DNA from: Rhodopirellula sp.
Lineage (GTDB): Bacteria; Planctomycetota; Planctomycetia; Pirellulales; Thermoguttaceae
DNA length: 37,610 nt
Reading direction: 5' to 3'
Assembly: GCA_012728855.1 (NCBI GenBank)
Contig: JAAYEH010000049.1
Span: 1-37,610 of the forward strand
In this document: in pieces, positions 16,497 through 26,220 of the stretch
Position numbering within the stretch: position 1 is the stretch's first letter
Layout: each line of letters begins with the position of its first letter
Translations under genes and position numbers: made by a program
The notes under the pieces: generated by a model
The model's input: the letters and a program-made list of their open reading frames with translations, nothing else
Told to the model about the DNA's origin: nothing
Database searches by the model: none

Positions 16497-16832
16497 TCAA
16501 GGTTGATCGTCGCTTGCCTCTCGGCAGAAGCGATGGATGTAATCGAGGTAGTGTTTGAGCAGCCAGAACTTCTCGAGGAATTCCGGCCATCCGCAGGACG
16601 GCTGGAATCCCTGCTCCATTTCGGCGGTAATGGCGCCGACGGGAGTCACGCCTTTCTGAAACTCCCGCCACAATTCTTCCCAGACCTTCAGTGCGCTTTC
16701 GTCGACCGAGGCGACGATGTAGCGAACGGCTTTTAGTGTAGCAGCCGGGCTGCTGTGCGGATCGTTCGCCCCGTGGTTTTCGGGCGACATCGCCGCGACA
16801 ATGTCTTCCGGTAAATCAAATGCTCGTACCAT
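16497..16832 (-). CDS. Small protein of unknown function upstream of gdhA
   Basis: I do not recognise this 111-aa protein. It begins MVRAFDLPEDIVAAMSPEN and has an alpha-helical middle (ATLKAVRYIVASVDESALKVW) and an aromatic C-terminal part with WPEFLEKFWLLKHYLDYIHRFC. No signal peptide or membrane span is visible, so it is probably cytoplasmic. The ATG at 16832 follows GAGGGG with suitable spacing, which is the reason for the start chosen. It lies 133 bp before gdhA on the same strand, separated by a palindromic repeat that could reduce co-transcription. Confidence 0.65.
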   Translation of the reverse strand: MVRAFDLPEDIVAAMSPENHGANDPHSSPAATLKAVRYIVASVDESALKVWEELWREFQKGVTPVGAITAEMEQGFQPSCGWPEFLEKFWLLKHYLDYIHRFCREASDDQP

Positions 16833-17320
16833 CGGTGCCCCTCGCTTGGGAAGCAGTCCGACTGCCGTGGGCAGTCTGGCTGCCATGCAGTTCTTTTCGG
16901 CCGCTTCGGTTCGCCCGTCTTCCGCCGGCCCGCGGGACAAACTGGTCGCACTGATCGATCCACGTTCCGGGTTGCCTCAAGGGGCACTTCGCACGGTGTC
17001 GGCAGCGACCACAGATCCCACAACTCACAGCGGTTTACCCTCCACGGTCAAGAGAGCCACGCAGATGCGGCAAAAGCAGCGAATGGCGTGCCGCGCCAGG
17101 GAACCGTGGCGAAGAGCGGCCGCAAGTTATGTTTGAGCAACGAGATCCGGGGGAAATCGGGTTCAGCAATCGGTATCGAGCCAATCCCTTGCCGTTGCTG
17201 GTCTCGCACCGCGCCGTTGTCCGACGGAGGAGAGCCGCACCGCTAAGCCATTGTGTGTGTGGCACTTACTACGACTGTTCAACATTTGCACAGCCGTGGT
17301 GCCACGCCGGCAGCTTGTTT
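16833..17320. other. Gene-free region between the NtrC-type regulator and the small gene
   Basis: This 488-bp stretch shows no supportable gene. On the minus strand, at about 17280-17305, it holds TGGCAC followed by TGTGCA, resembling a sigma-54 -24/-12 promoter but two bases too long between the GG and GC elements. A GT-rich tract (TGTGTGTG) lies near 17252. The promoter of the small gene and possibly gdhA should be here. Confidence 0.45.
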
Positions 17321-18760
<1,440 letters not shown>

Positions 18761-18771
18761 GGCGGTGGCTT

Positions 18772-20640
18772 TCACTCGACGGCCGGCAAGTGGATGGAAA
18801 ACGTGGCGCCGGCGCCGGGCGCCGTATCGACGCGCACCGTGCCGCCGTGGAACTGCACCGTGTTCTGGACGATCGGCAGGCCGAGGCCGGAGCCGCCCGT
18901 CTTCGTGGTGAAGAAGGGTTCAAACAGGAACTGGCGATCTTCGGCCGTGATGCCCGGGCCGCTATCGGCAACTTCAATCCGCACAGCGAGCTTGCCTTCG
19001 TCGCCCGAACCGCCCTCGGCCGAGACCGACACTCGCAATTCACCGCCCGCCGGCATGACTTCCAGCGCGTTGACCATCAAGTTGACCAGGCACTCGCTCA
19101 ATTGCCGCAGATCACCTTGGGCGCGGGGCAGCCGCTCGGCAATCGAAGAAGAAACGGCGACGTTCTGCTGTTTCGCTCGCGGTCCGACGATTTCCAGAGC
19201 TTCTTCGATAAGCCGCCGGAAATCGAGGTCGGCCATTACCGGCTCGCGCGGCCGCGCAAATTGGAGGAAGTGATTCACCGTGGCTTCGATGCGATGGATT
19301 TGACGCATCGCCACCTGGAAATCCTCGCGATCTTCCGGGGAGTTGTCGAGGGTTTCGCGGCACGACTGGAGAAACAGCTTGAGCGAGGTCAGCGGGGTGC
19401 GAATCTCATGAGCGACACCCGAAGACAGCCGCCCCAGCGCCGCCAGATGCTCGGAGCGCGCGGCGGCTTGGAGGGTTTTCTGCAGACGGGCCTCGACCTT
19501 GCGCAGTTCTTCCTCGGTGAATCCGACGCGTCGCTTGAGCCGATCGTGGTGTTCCTGCAAACGGCCGGCCATGTCGGCAAACGCCGCGTACAACTGCCCG
19601 ATCTCGTCGTGCCGCCGGGTGGGGGCGCCGGCGAGGGCCTCGTCGAAATGCCCGGCGGCCAGCGATCGCGCGGCCTCGCTCAAGGTCCGAATCGGTGCGG
19701 TGACATAGTAGCCCAGCAGCCAGGAGATGAGCACCGCCGTCGCCGCGGTCACGGCAATCGCCAGGCAGAGGGCGCGGGTCAGCTCGCTCGAGGGCGCAAA
19801 GGCCTCGTCGCGATCCTGTTCGACGACGAGATGCCAGTCGGTTCCCGCCACCGGCCGGGAAGCGCCGAGTACGGCGATCCCGCGGTAATCCGTATAGATC
19901 GGCTTGCGACCCGCCTTGCCGAAGATCTGCGAAAAACTCTCCGACCGGGAGATATTCTCCCGCAGAATCCGGCCAGGCTCCTTGTGGACGAGAAACGTCC
20001 CCTCTCCGTCGACGAGGTAACTCTCCCCAGTCCGGCCCAGCGACACGCGCAGCACGTCGGCGAGAATCGAGGCGGTGCTGACGGTCGCGCGGACCGCGCC
20101 GAGCGGATTGCGGCCCTCTCCGGGGATTGGTGTGGCGATGACAAACACCGACTCCTTCCCGCCGGGTTCAAGGTGAACGGGCGCCATGGCGGTTCGGCCG
20201 CCGAGGGCTTCGCGGATGCCCGTTTCCTCGGCAAACGGCGACCGTTCACGGGGCGGGAAGGAAGGGGACTGCGTATCGAACCGGACCTTTCCGGCGGCAT
20301 CGACCACCAACAGCCGCGTATAGACACCGTACTGGCTGCGAACCAATTCCAGGTAGGGACCGATTTCGGCGGCGTCGAGTGTGCGAACGGGCGAGGCTCC
20401 GGCGACCACTTCCAAGTCGGCCTTCCGTTCGCGGATCCAGCGCTGCAGGAGTCCCTGCTTTTCCGCGGCGACGTTCTCCAACTGGTTGGTGACGATCGTG
20501 GCAATCACGTTGTCGGCCGTCCGCACGGCAAACACGCTCACCACCGCCAGTGGCGCCAAAGAAACCAGGAGAAAGATGAGCGTGATCCGCAGTTGCAGAC
20601 TGCCCAGCAGGATAGTTTTCACATCTAGGACGACCTTCAC
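18772..20640 (-). CDS. Membrane sensor histidine kinase (Cache-HAMP-HisKA-HATPase)
   Basis: This 622-aa kinase has a first membrane helix at about 17-39, an extracytoplasmic sensor of Cache type (about 45-280, with RLLVVDAAGKVRFD and GESYLVDGEGTFL), a second helix at about 288-312, HAMP (about 312-365), a coiled coil, and the kinase core. H411 in SSGVAHEIRTPL is the phosphorylation site; the N box is NLMVNALEVM (about 520-529), G1 is DSGPGI (559-564), then FEPFFTTK and GSGLGLPIV. All motifs are intact. It starts at GTG 20640, overlapping the TGA of the glycosidase-like gene (GTGA), and its partner regulator follows directly. The Cache sensor is expected to bind a small ligand, perhaps a sugar acid released outside. 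Codons for residues about 124-130 share a 20-base sequence with a repeat at 16380-16399. Confidence 0.92.
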   Translation of the reverse strand: MKVVLDVKTILLGSLQLRITLIFLLVSLAPLAVVSVFAVRTADNVIATIVTNQLENVAAEKQGLLQRWIRERKADLEVVAGASPVRTLDAAEIGPYLELVRSQYGVYTRLLVVDAAGKVRFDTQSPSFPPRERSPFAEETGIREALGGRTAMAPVHLEPGGKESVFVIATPIPGEGRNPLGAVRATVSTASILADVLRVSLGRTGESYLVDGEGTFLVHKEPGRILRENISRSESFSQIFGKAGRKPIYTDYRGIAVLGASRPVAGTDWHLVVEQDRDEAFAPSSELTRALCLAIAVTAATAVLISWLLGYYVTAPIRTLSEAARSLAAGHFDEALAGAPTRRHDEIGQLYAAFADMAGRLQEHHDRLKRRVGFTEEELRKVEARLQKTLQAAARSEHLAALGRLSSGVAHEIRTPLTSLKLFLQSCRETLDNSPEDREDFQVAMRQIHRIEATVNHFLQFARPREPVMADLDFRRLIEEALEIVGPRAKQQNVAVSSSIAERLPRAQGDLRQLSECLVNLMVNALEVMPAGGELRVSVSAEGGSGDEGKLAVRIEVADSGPGITAEDRQFLFEPFFTTKTGGSGLGLPIVQNTVQFHGGTVRVDTAPGAGATFSIHLPAVE

Positions 20641-23600
20641 TGGTCCGCGGCCCGCTCGATCTTCGGCTCACACCAGCAGGCCCAATCAAAACTGTACGAG
20701 CCGTCGGAATCGGTGACGAGCGACAGCACGACGGCCCGGCCCGCCCAGGGCGCAAGGTCGACGGAAAGCGGCTGCCAGGGCCCGGGCGTCATCCGCTGCC
20801 GCGCCGCTTCCTTGCCGTTGACCTCCACGATAAACACCACGCCTTCCGAACGCGAGTCGTCGCGGAGCCCAACGCGGCACGTAAACCGCGAACGGTCTTC
20901 GCTAAGCGTCATCGGGAAATGGGCGATGGTCTGCCCGTAATGGGGCGGATGGGCGAAAAAGCCGGGCCGCATCGCACCGTCGACGGAAAACTGCTCCAGG
21001 CGCAGAGCCGCATGTTCGGCCCCGACCAGTTCCCGTCCCGCGTCGTCGAAAAACATCACCACGGGCGACTGCCGGGTCAGATCGACAGGAAGCTGCACCG
21101 CCGGCGGTGTCTCTCGCAACAAGAAGACGGCGCCGGGCAGGAGGGCCTCGGTTCGCAAGGTTTCGCCCTCGCGGTGGATCGCCCGCCGGCCCTGGCTGTC
21201 GACCGCCAGTGTGTAGTTGCCGCCGCCGGCAAACGCCACCGCGGCCTCCGTCTGGCCTCGCCGCTGAATCCGCGGCTGGTGCCATCGAGCCCAGTCGAAG
21301 CTCGGCGAGCGATCTTCTCCGGGCTCCACGGCGAGTTCGACCGTGACGCGTTTGCCGGCCAGCGGCGTGAGATCGAGTTCGATCACCCGCGGGGTTGGCG
21401 AGGCGTGGTGTACTTGCTGGGTAAGCGTTTGCTTTTCATCGGTGGCGGACATCCGGAACGTCACCCCGTCGGACCTGCCCGGCTTCATGGCGGCTTCCGC
21501 CATCGCGACATTGCTCAACAGTTTCAACTCGCCTTGCTGGGGCAGATCGATCTGGTAGCGGGCATAGGCGACTCCGGTGCCGCCTTGGTAGGGCGGATGG
21601 GCGGCGAGGGTGTCGTTGCCGTCTTCGGTGAACCCGCCACCGTCGTCGGCTGAGCCGGCGCCTCGCCACTGTTGGCCCTCCTTGTCGTACGGCTGCGAGC
21701 CGCAGACGGCTCGCTCGATCCCTTCGACCAGGTCGAGCACGATGCTCGTGCGGCTGCGTGTGCGGAGGATGGCCAGATCGTCGTTTGCCGTCACGCCCGC
21801 GCAAACCACCTCCGCGGGCAGCGATGCCACATGGAATGCCTCCGCGGCGCGTGGGTCTTCGAAATAGGGATACCAACGCTCGCTTTCCAGACCGAAGAGG
21901 CGGGTCTCATCATAGGCCCGCCAGTCGGGGATCGTGCCGCGACCTTCCGCCTGCCATGTGCCGGTCACCGTGCGGCTGATGTGTTGCTCACCACATACCA
22001 GCCGCCCGTCGATCGTCCGCACCGCGCGGCGGCCATCTTGGGTCCGCCAGGGGAAAGCGACATCCGCGGGCCAGGCCGCTTCGAGGTCGATGTCGAGCCG
22101 GTTGGTGAGGTGGAAGCGGGCCTCGTCGAAGAATTGCCGGGAGAAGCCGGTCGGCTGCCGGAGCTGTTCCAGGTTCGGCTTGAGTGTTGGAATCACACCC
22201 CAATGTTCGTAGGCCTCGTTCCAAGCGGCGTAGAGCTGATCCATCGTCGGCGCGGCGCAGCCGAGGTAGCCGTTGATGATCGTGTACGGCCGCAGCAGGT
22301 AGGAGCTGATCGGATGGGCGGTGGCGAGCTGGCGCCGATTCCAGGTGCCCTCGGAATGCTGGATGCCCCAGGCGTGGCGCTGGGCAAACGCCTCGTAGCG
22401 GCAAGTCATCTCGTTGAGCCCTTCGCCGCTGAGGGCTACCTCCGGCAGGGCCTGGCGAAGTTCGCGGTGCAGGGCCAGGTTGCCGTCGATCATCGACATC
22501 CCGTCGATCAGGCCGTTGTGGTCGTTGTAAAGGCAGAGCGTTTGATCGAGGTGGAGCGAATCGATGTGATAGCCGCGGCAGAGTGCGACCATCGCCGCGA
22601 CGAAGCAATCGCGCCACGGCCGGTGGGCCGGGTTGATGTAGGCGAAGCGGATCTCCGGCTCGGCGCGGTCCCAGAGCCACCAGAGCTTCTCGTGCTCGCC
22701 CCACGGACTGCGAACCTGGTACGGCTCGAATTGCTTGTAGAGCGGGTTGAGCGGATCGACGCCGAAATAGTTCACATGGAGCATGACCCGAAATCCCAGC
22801 TTGTGCGCGGCCTCGACGAAGGGGGCGAGCCCTTCGCGCGGGGCGTCGTAGACCGGATAGTCGCGGTCGTAGCCCGCCTTGCGCCAGTCGGGGACGTAGA
22901 GGATCGTCTGCTTTGGATCGAGTCGCTCGGCGAGCGGCTTGAGCAGGTCCGTGCTCAGGCCCATGATGACCATGGCCCGAATGTCCTTGACCCAGCCGGG
23001 CTTTTGCCGCTCAATCGGCACCGGTTGGAAATGCTCCACCATCCATTGGCGATAGCGACGGGCCGGCACGCGCCAGTCGCCCTGGTAGACGCCAAGCCGC
23101 CACGGCACCGACTCGCAGGCGGTCAGTTGGTCAAAGGGAGCATGGTTGATCATGGTGAGGGTCAACTGCCAGCCGTCGGCGTTGCGATCGACGACGAGCC
23201 GCTTGAATCGCCCGCGATCGTCCTCCGCCCAGACGAAAAAGCCGCCTTCGGGCCCTTCGACGACCACCAACTGCGCCTCCCAGCCGATGGGATAGTCGAA
23301 CTGGTGCCGGCGGCCCGGGCTGTCGGGCGAGAGCCGAATTCCCGATCGGCCGGGAACGACGATCGCATAATCCAACGGTATGCGGCCGATGGCCCAACTC
23401 AACCCCCAGACTCCCGGCTCGGGCGATGAAGCCTTCTGGGCAATGCTCAGTTCTCCTTCGGCGCCGGTGCGATAGGTTGCCTCGGCCCGCGCGCCTTTCA
23501 GGCCGGAAAAACGATCGTAGCGGCGCAGGACTTCGCCGGGCTGACTCGATCCTGTGCAAGCCTCCGCGCCGTGCTCACCCGCCGTGCGATGAATCGTCAG

Positions 23601-23774
23601 TGGCGCCGTATCCGCCACCGGGCGGACATAGACCTTGCCGCCGCTGCGCAGATCGACCAGCGAGCCGCAGCGAAACACGGCATCAAACTGTGGCGAGTGG
23701 ATTTCAAGCGGCGGGCAGCCGGACGGATCGCCCAGCAGCACGAGGCAAACCAGAAAAGCGGGAGTGTAAGTCAT
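20637..23774 (-). CDS. Large exported glycoside-hydrolase-like TIM-barrel protein (DUF6259-like)
   Basis: This 1045-aa protein has a short N-terminal hydrophobic signal (MTYTPAFLVCLVLL). A beta-sandwich region (about 20-240) precedes a TIM-barrel-like region (about 240-560) with LDPKQTILYVPDWR, LGFRVMLHVNYFGVDP, and GYHIDSLHLDQTL near residue 405, the last in a position typical of a catalytic acid. Two further beta domains near 700-860 and 930-1040 both end with the pattern SFDWA-W--P-I, like NPCBM-type carbohydrate-binding modules. It resembles the larger protein at 1836-5279 in layout. Substrate unknown. The start chosen is ATG 23774; a GTG at 23804 is the alternative. It overlaps the sensor kinase by four bases and follows an isomerase-like gene by about 65 bp. 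Confidence 0.78.
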   Translation of the reverse strand: MTYTPAFLVCLVLLGDPSGCPPLEIHSPQFDAVFRCGSLVDLRSGGKVYVRPVADTAPLTIHRTAGEHGAEACTGSSQPGEVLRRYDRFSGLKGARAEATYRTGAEGELSIAQKASSPEPGVWGLSWAIGRIPLDYAIVVPGRSGIRLSPDSPGRRHQFDYPIGWEAQLVVVEGPEGGFFVWAEDDRGRFKRLVVDRNADGWQLTLTMINHAPFDQLTACESVPWRLGVYQGDWRVPARRYRQWMVEHFQPVPIERQKPGWVKDIRAMVIMGLSTDLLKPLAERLDPKQTILYVPDWRKAGYDRDYPVYDAPREGLAPFVEAAHKLGFRVMLHVNYFGVDPLNPLYKQFEPYQVRSPWGEHEKLWWLWDRAEPEIRFAYINPAHRPWRDCFVAAMVALCRGYHIDSLHLDQTLCLYNDHNGLIDGMSMIDGNLALHRELRQALPEVALSGEGLNEMTCRYEAFAQRHAWGIQHSEGTWNRRQLATAHPISSYLLRPYTIINGYLGCAAPTMDQLYAAWNEAYEHWGVIPTLKPNLEQLRQPTGFSRQFFDEARFHLTNRLDIDLEAAWPADVAFPWRTQDGRRAVRTIDGRLVCGEQHISRTVTGTWQAEGRGTIPDWRAYDETRLFGLESERWYPYFEDPRAAEAFHVASLPAEVVCAGVTANDDLAILRTRSRTSIVLDLVEGIERAVCGSQPYDKEGQQWRGAGSADDGGGFTEDGNDTLAAHPPYQGGTGVAYARYQIDLPQQGELKLLSNVAMAEAAMKPGRSDGVTFRMSATDEKQTLTQQVHHASPTPRVIELDLTPLAGKRVTVELAVEPGEDRSPSFDWARWHQPRIQRRGQTEAAVAFAGGGNYTLAVDSQGRRAIHREGETLRTEALLPGAVFLLRETPPAVQLPVDLTRQSPVVMFFDDAGRELVGAEHAALRLEQFSVDGAMRPGFFAHPPHYGQTIAHFPMTLSEDRSRFTCRVGLRDDSRSEGVVFIVEVNGKEAARQRMTPGPWQPLSVDLAPWAGRAVVLSLVTDSDGSYSFDWACWCEPKIERAADQ

Positions 23775-23839
23775 CAGAGTCCCATGGGATCGGATCAGAG
23801 CCACAGGGGTCGGGTGGCCTGGAGTCGTACAAGTGCGTC

Positions 23840-24811
23840 TTAGCGGACGTCCTTCAGATGCTGGATTTCACGGGCGAGGACCGAGCCCTGCTCCTGGGCC
23901 GGGAACTTGCCGAGGGACTCGTTCTCAATGCAGAGATCGTTGGAATAACCGGCCTTCTTGAGGATTTCGACAATGCGGCGGAAGTCGAGATCGCCCTCGT
24001 AGATCGGGCAGCAGTATTCGCCGTACTTCCAGCCCCGCTGCCGTTGCTTCTCGCGCTCGGATTCCGGGTAGCAGATGCTCTTGCAGTGGGTATGCACGAC
24101 GCGGGGAGCGAACTGGGCATAGAGATCGTAGAGCTTCGAGAGCGGATGGCCGAACCAGTAGAAGTTGGCCGTGTCGAGCGTCAGTCCGAGTCGCGGGGAT
24201 CCGACGCCATCGAAAACGGTCTTCAAGAAAGCCGGATCGTTCGTCGTGCCGCCGTGATTCTCGATGCCGAAGGCCACGCCGGTCGACTCCGTGGCCGCGA
24301 TCAGTTTGCTCAAGATGTCGACGGCGAAGGCGGGAAATTGCTCCTCCGACGTCTTGCGACGCACGACATCGATGCGGATTGCCTTGGCGCCGAGGGCTTT
24401 CGCTGCTTCGGCGGCCTTTGCGGTCCACTGAAGCTCGAACTCCGGCCGTTCGTCGAAGCGGTTCGACATGCAGAAGGCCGTGATCTTCACGCCGGCCGCT
24501 TTCGCGTCGGTGGCGAGTTGCGAGATCCCTTCCAAAGTGGCAAGCGAGTATTGTCGCTCAGGATGGAACAGGGCGGGAATCGACAGATCGTCGTGAATCG
24601 TGGCCGCCACGCTCTCGGCGCCGATTCGTTGCATGGCCGCCCAGCAATTCTCCGCCCCGGTGACGGCGAGATGGGCGTCCCGGCAGCCGACGAAGAGCTT
24701 CTTCTCTGCCGATCCCGCCGCCACAGCCGATCCCAGCCGGCCCAGCGAAACTCCGGCCAACGCGCCGAGCGATCCGGCGACAAACTCTCTGCGAGTGACA
24801 GTCAACGTCAT
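23840..24811 (-). CDS. Tat-exported sugar phosphate isomerase/epimerase-like TIM-barrel protein
   Basis: The 323-aa protein begins MTLTVTRREFVAGSLGALAG, a twin-arginine signal (RR at 7-8), then a xylose-isomerase-like/AP-endonuclease-2 fold TIM barrel. Metal-site motifs are FGIENHGG, LTLDTANF, VVHTHCKS and the late LCIENES. Such proteins isomerise or epimerise sugars and cyclitols, and planctomycetes carry many exported versions of unknown substrate. AGGAGAACGACAACC precedes the ATG at 24811, supporting the start. It is the first gene of the isomerase, glycosidase, kinase, regulator run, and a good promoter lies about 80 bp upstream. This is consistent with action on sugars released by the neighbouring hydrolase. 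Confidence 0.87.
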   Translation of the reverse strand: MTLTVTRREFVAGSLGALAGVSLGRLGSAVAAGSAEKKLFVGCRDAHLAVTGAENCWAAMQRIGAESVAATIHDDLSIPALFHPERQYSLATLEGISQLATDAKAAGVKITAFCMSNRFDERPEFELQWTAKAAEAAKALGAKAIRIDVVRRKTSEEQFPAFAVDILSKLIAATESTGVAFGIENHGGTTNDPAFLKTVFDGVGSPRLGLTLDTANFYWFGHPLSKLYDLYAQFAPRVVHTHCKSICYPESEREKQRQRGWKYGEYCCPIYEGDLDFRRIVEILKKAGYSNDLCIENESLGKFPAQEQGSVLAREIQHLKDVR

Positions 24812-24888
24812 GGTTGTCGTTCTCCTGGTGGATTCCGCGATTCCGCAGTCTTGCCGGTCACGTCCGGCTAGGAGCCGTGCTCGGCGCC

Positions 24889-24918
24889 ATTATAATCAAA
24901 TACTCGCCAGAGTTTCAG
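24889..24918 (-). promoter_or_regulatory. Sigma-70-type promoter for the isomerase-hydrolase-kinase-regulator operon
   Basis: On the minus strand a perfect TATAAT lies at 24894-24889, with CTGAAA (four of six bases matching TTGACA) 18 bp upstream. Transcription would begin near 24882 and give a leader of about 70 bases before the ATG at 24811. Confidence 0.5.
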
Positions 24919-24923
24919 AAATC

Positions 24924-24989
24924 GTGGGGCAGGTTTGCAGCCGGCCTTCTTCGCTCGCCGATTCGAGTCAGGCTGCAAGACTGCCCCAC
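24924..24989. repeat. 66-bp GGGGCAGG palindromic repeat, copy 2
   Basis: GTGGGGCAGGTTTGCAGCC at 24924-24942 faces AGGCTGCAAGACTGCCCCAC at 24970-24989, an inverted repeat with two mismatches. It is the same family as the 64-bp element at 9026-9089 and lies just upstream of a promoter. Confidence 0.65.
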
Positions 24990-25168
24990 AACGCTTGTTT
25001 GGCATCTTGGCGGGGGGTGACTACCATGGATCGCTGGGAAGTCGGCCAGACAACGACACTGCTGGCAGACAGAGGCGTCGTCGCTCCGTGCGTCAACCTT
25101 TCATTGAATTGCATCCACGGCGACAACCAATCCATCGACTGCAAGATGCCGGCGAGGCACGGCCAAGC

Positions 25169-26092
25169 TCACTTGCGTCCTATGCGCTTCCGTAGCTCCA
25201 AAAGCCGCGTCACTTGCTCTTCACTCAGCCCGGCTGCGAGCTGCTCGGGCGTGAGGCTTCGGAGAACCTCTTCGGGCGGTAGCCCCCGGATCCGCTTCTC
25301 CGCCGGAAGCCTTTCCAGCACCGAGGTCAAAAGCTCGTCCTCAACTCCGCCCAGTACCGTGGCCAGCAGTTCTTCCTCCACTTCCCCCAGATACTGCGTA
25401 TCTCTATGTTGCATCGCAAAATCCTCGCCCAGGCTACGAAATTGCTGAACCTGCTGGAGCATATAGACCAGCAATGCCTCATGCCCCGTCCCGGTCAACT
25501 GTTCTATTATACGCTCCCGGTCTCTGAGAAATACATGACTCACCAGCGACAGGACGGCTTCGCCGCGCTCGGCCATCACGTCGGTCTCCACCAGCCAAGT
25601 CGTACACGGCAGACCGGCGAGGCGGAAAACGCCCCGCTCATGTTCGCTCATCTTGCCGCCCAAAGATTGCAGCTCGCTGCGAATCGGCCGAGTGACAGTC
25701 GGCGCAAGGACGATCAGCGATATGTCTTGTTGGGGGACTAGCTCCACCTGCTGGCCACGCCAAAGAAAGGCACAACCGAGCAGTTGCGACAGGTCACCCT
25801 GTGCAAGAGCATCGGTCGGGCCTTTGAACTGAATCAGCGTGAAGCGGTTCAGTAGCGGCAGCAGCACGCCCAAATCCCGACGGCCGGCTTCGGAGAGGTT
25901 TCCCGCCTCACGGCGAATCAGTAGGATGTCCACTCGCAACGGCAATTTGCCGACCGGCACTTCCTCAAGGACGGTATACGCCGTAGCCAGCACATGGTCC
26001 AACAGTCTCGCTAACAGCGGATGCCACCAAGTCCGCGTCTTGCCCGGCTGATCGCGAGAACTGCCGGCGTTGGATGCGTCGGGATCGCTCAT
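25169..26092 (-). CDS. PD-(D/E)XK nuclease-like protein (Rpn-like), function unknown
   Basis: The 307-aa protein has an N-terminal part with EEVPVGKLPLRVDILLIRR (about 43-61; candidate acidic residues E43/E44 and D54) followed by FTLIQFKG (about 84-91), the pattern of the PD-(D/E)XK fold with Gln in place of the second acidic residue. The C-terminal half has VEEELLATVLGGVEDELLTSVLERLP and LPPEEVLRSLTPEQLAAGLSEEQV, helical repeats like those ending Rpn/transposase-associated proteins. I infer a nuclease-like or nuclease-derived protein and do not assign activity. It is divergent from the SWIM-SNF2 helicase, 128 bp apart. The ATG at 26092 has no strong ribosome binding site. Confidence 0.6.
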   Translation of the reverse strand: MSDPDASNAGSSRDQPGKTRTWWHPLLARLLDHVLATAYTVLEEVPVGKLPLRVDILLIRREAGNLSEAGRRDLGVLLPLLNRFTLIQFKGPTDALAQGDLSQLLGCAFLWRGQQVELVPQQDISLIVLAPTVTRPIRSELQSLGGKMSEHERGVFRLAGLPCTTWLVETDVMAERGEAVLSLVSHVFLRDRERIIEQLTGTGHEALLVYMLQQVQQFRSLGEDFAMQHRDTQYLGEVEEELLATVLGGVEDELLTSVLERLPAEKRIRGLPPEEVLRSLTPEQLAAGLSEEQVTRLLELRKRIGRK

Positions 26093-26220
26093 GCCGCCAG
26101 TATATCGAGCGGTGTGTGGGCTCGTCTAGCTGGTTATACATTCTTGCTGGAATCAGCGATTGCGGAGGGCCTTTCAGAAGGGTAAGCTTGACAGAAAAAA
26201 CCCGCTCGGTTCAAAGCGTT

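Larger units (their letters stand above)
24812..25168. other. Intergenic region carrying a promoter and a palindromic repeat
   Basis: This 357-bp region separates two minus-strand genes. It contains the promoter at 24889-24918 and the GGGGCAGG palindrome at 24924-24989 immediately upstream of that promoter. I see no gene in the remaining 25000-25168. Confidence 0.5.

Noticed and set aside
17275..17310. Sigma-54-like promoter (TGGCAC ... TGTGCA, minus strand) ahead of the small gene and gdhA
   Set aside because: The GG-GC distance is two bases longer than the strict sigma-54 spacing, so I do not call it despite the adjacent NtrC gene.
18790..20628. A 612-codon plus-strand frame opposite the kinase
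   Set aside because: Antisense shadow of the histidine-kinase gene.
21672..23429. A 585-codon plus-strand frame opposite the hydrolase
   Set aside because: Antisense shadow; no start signal or domain.
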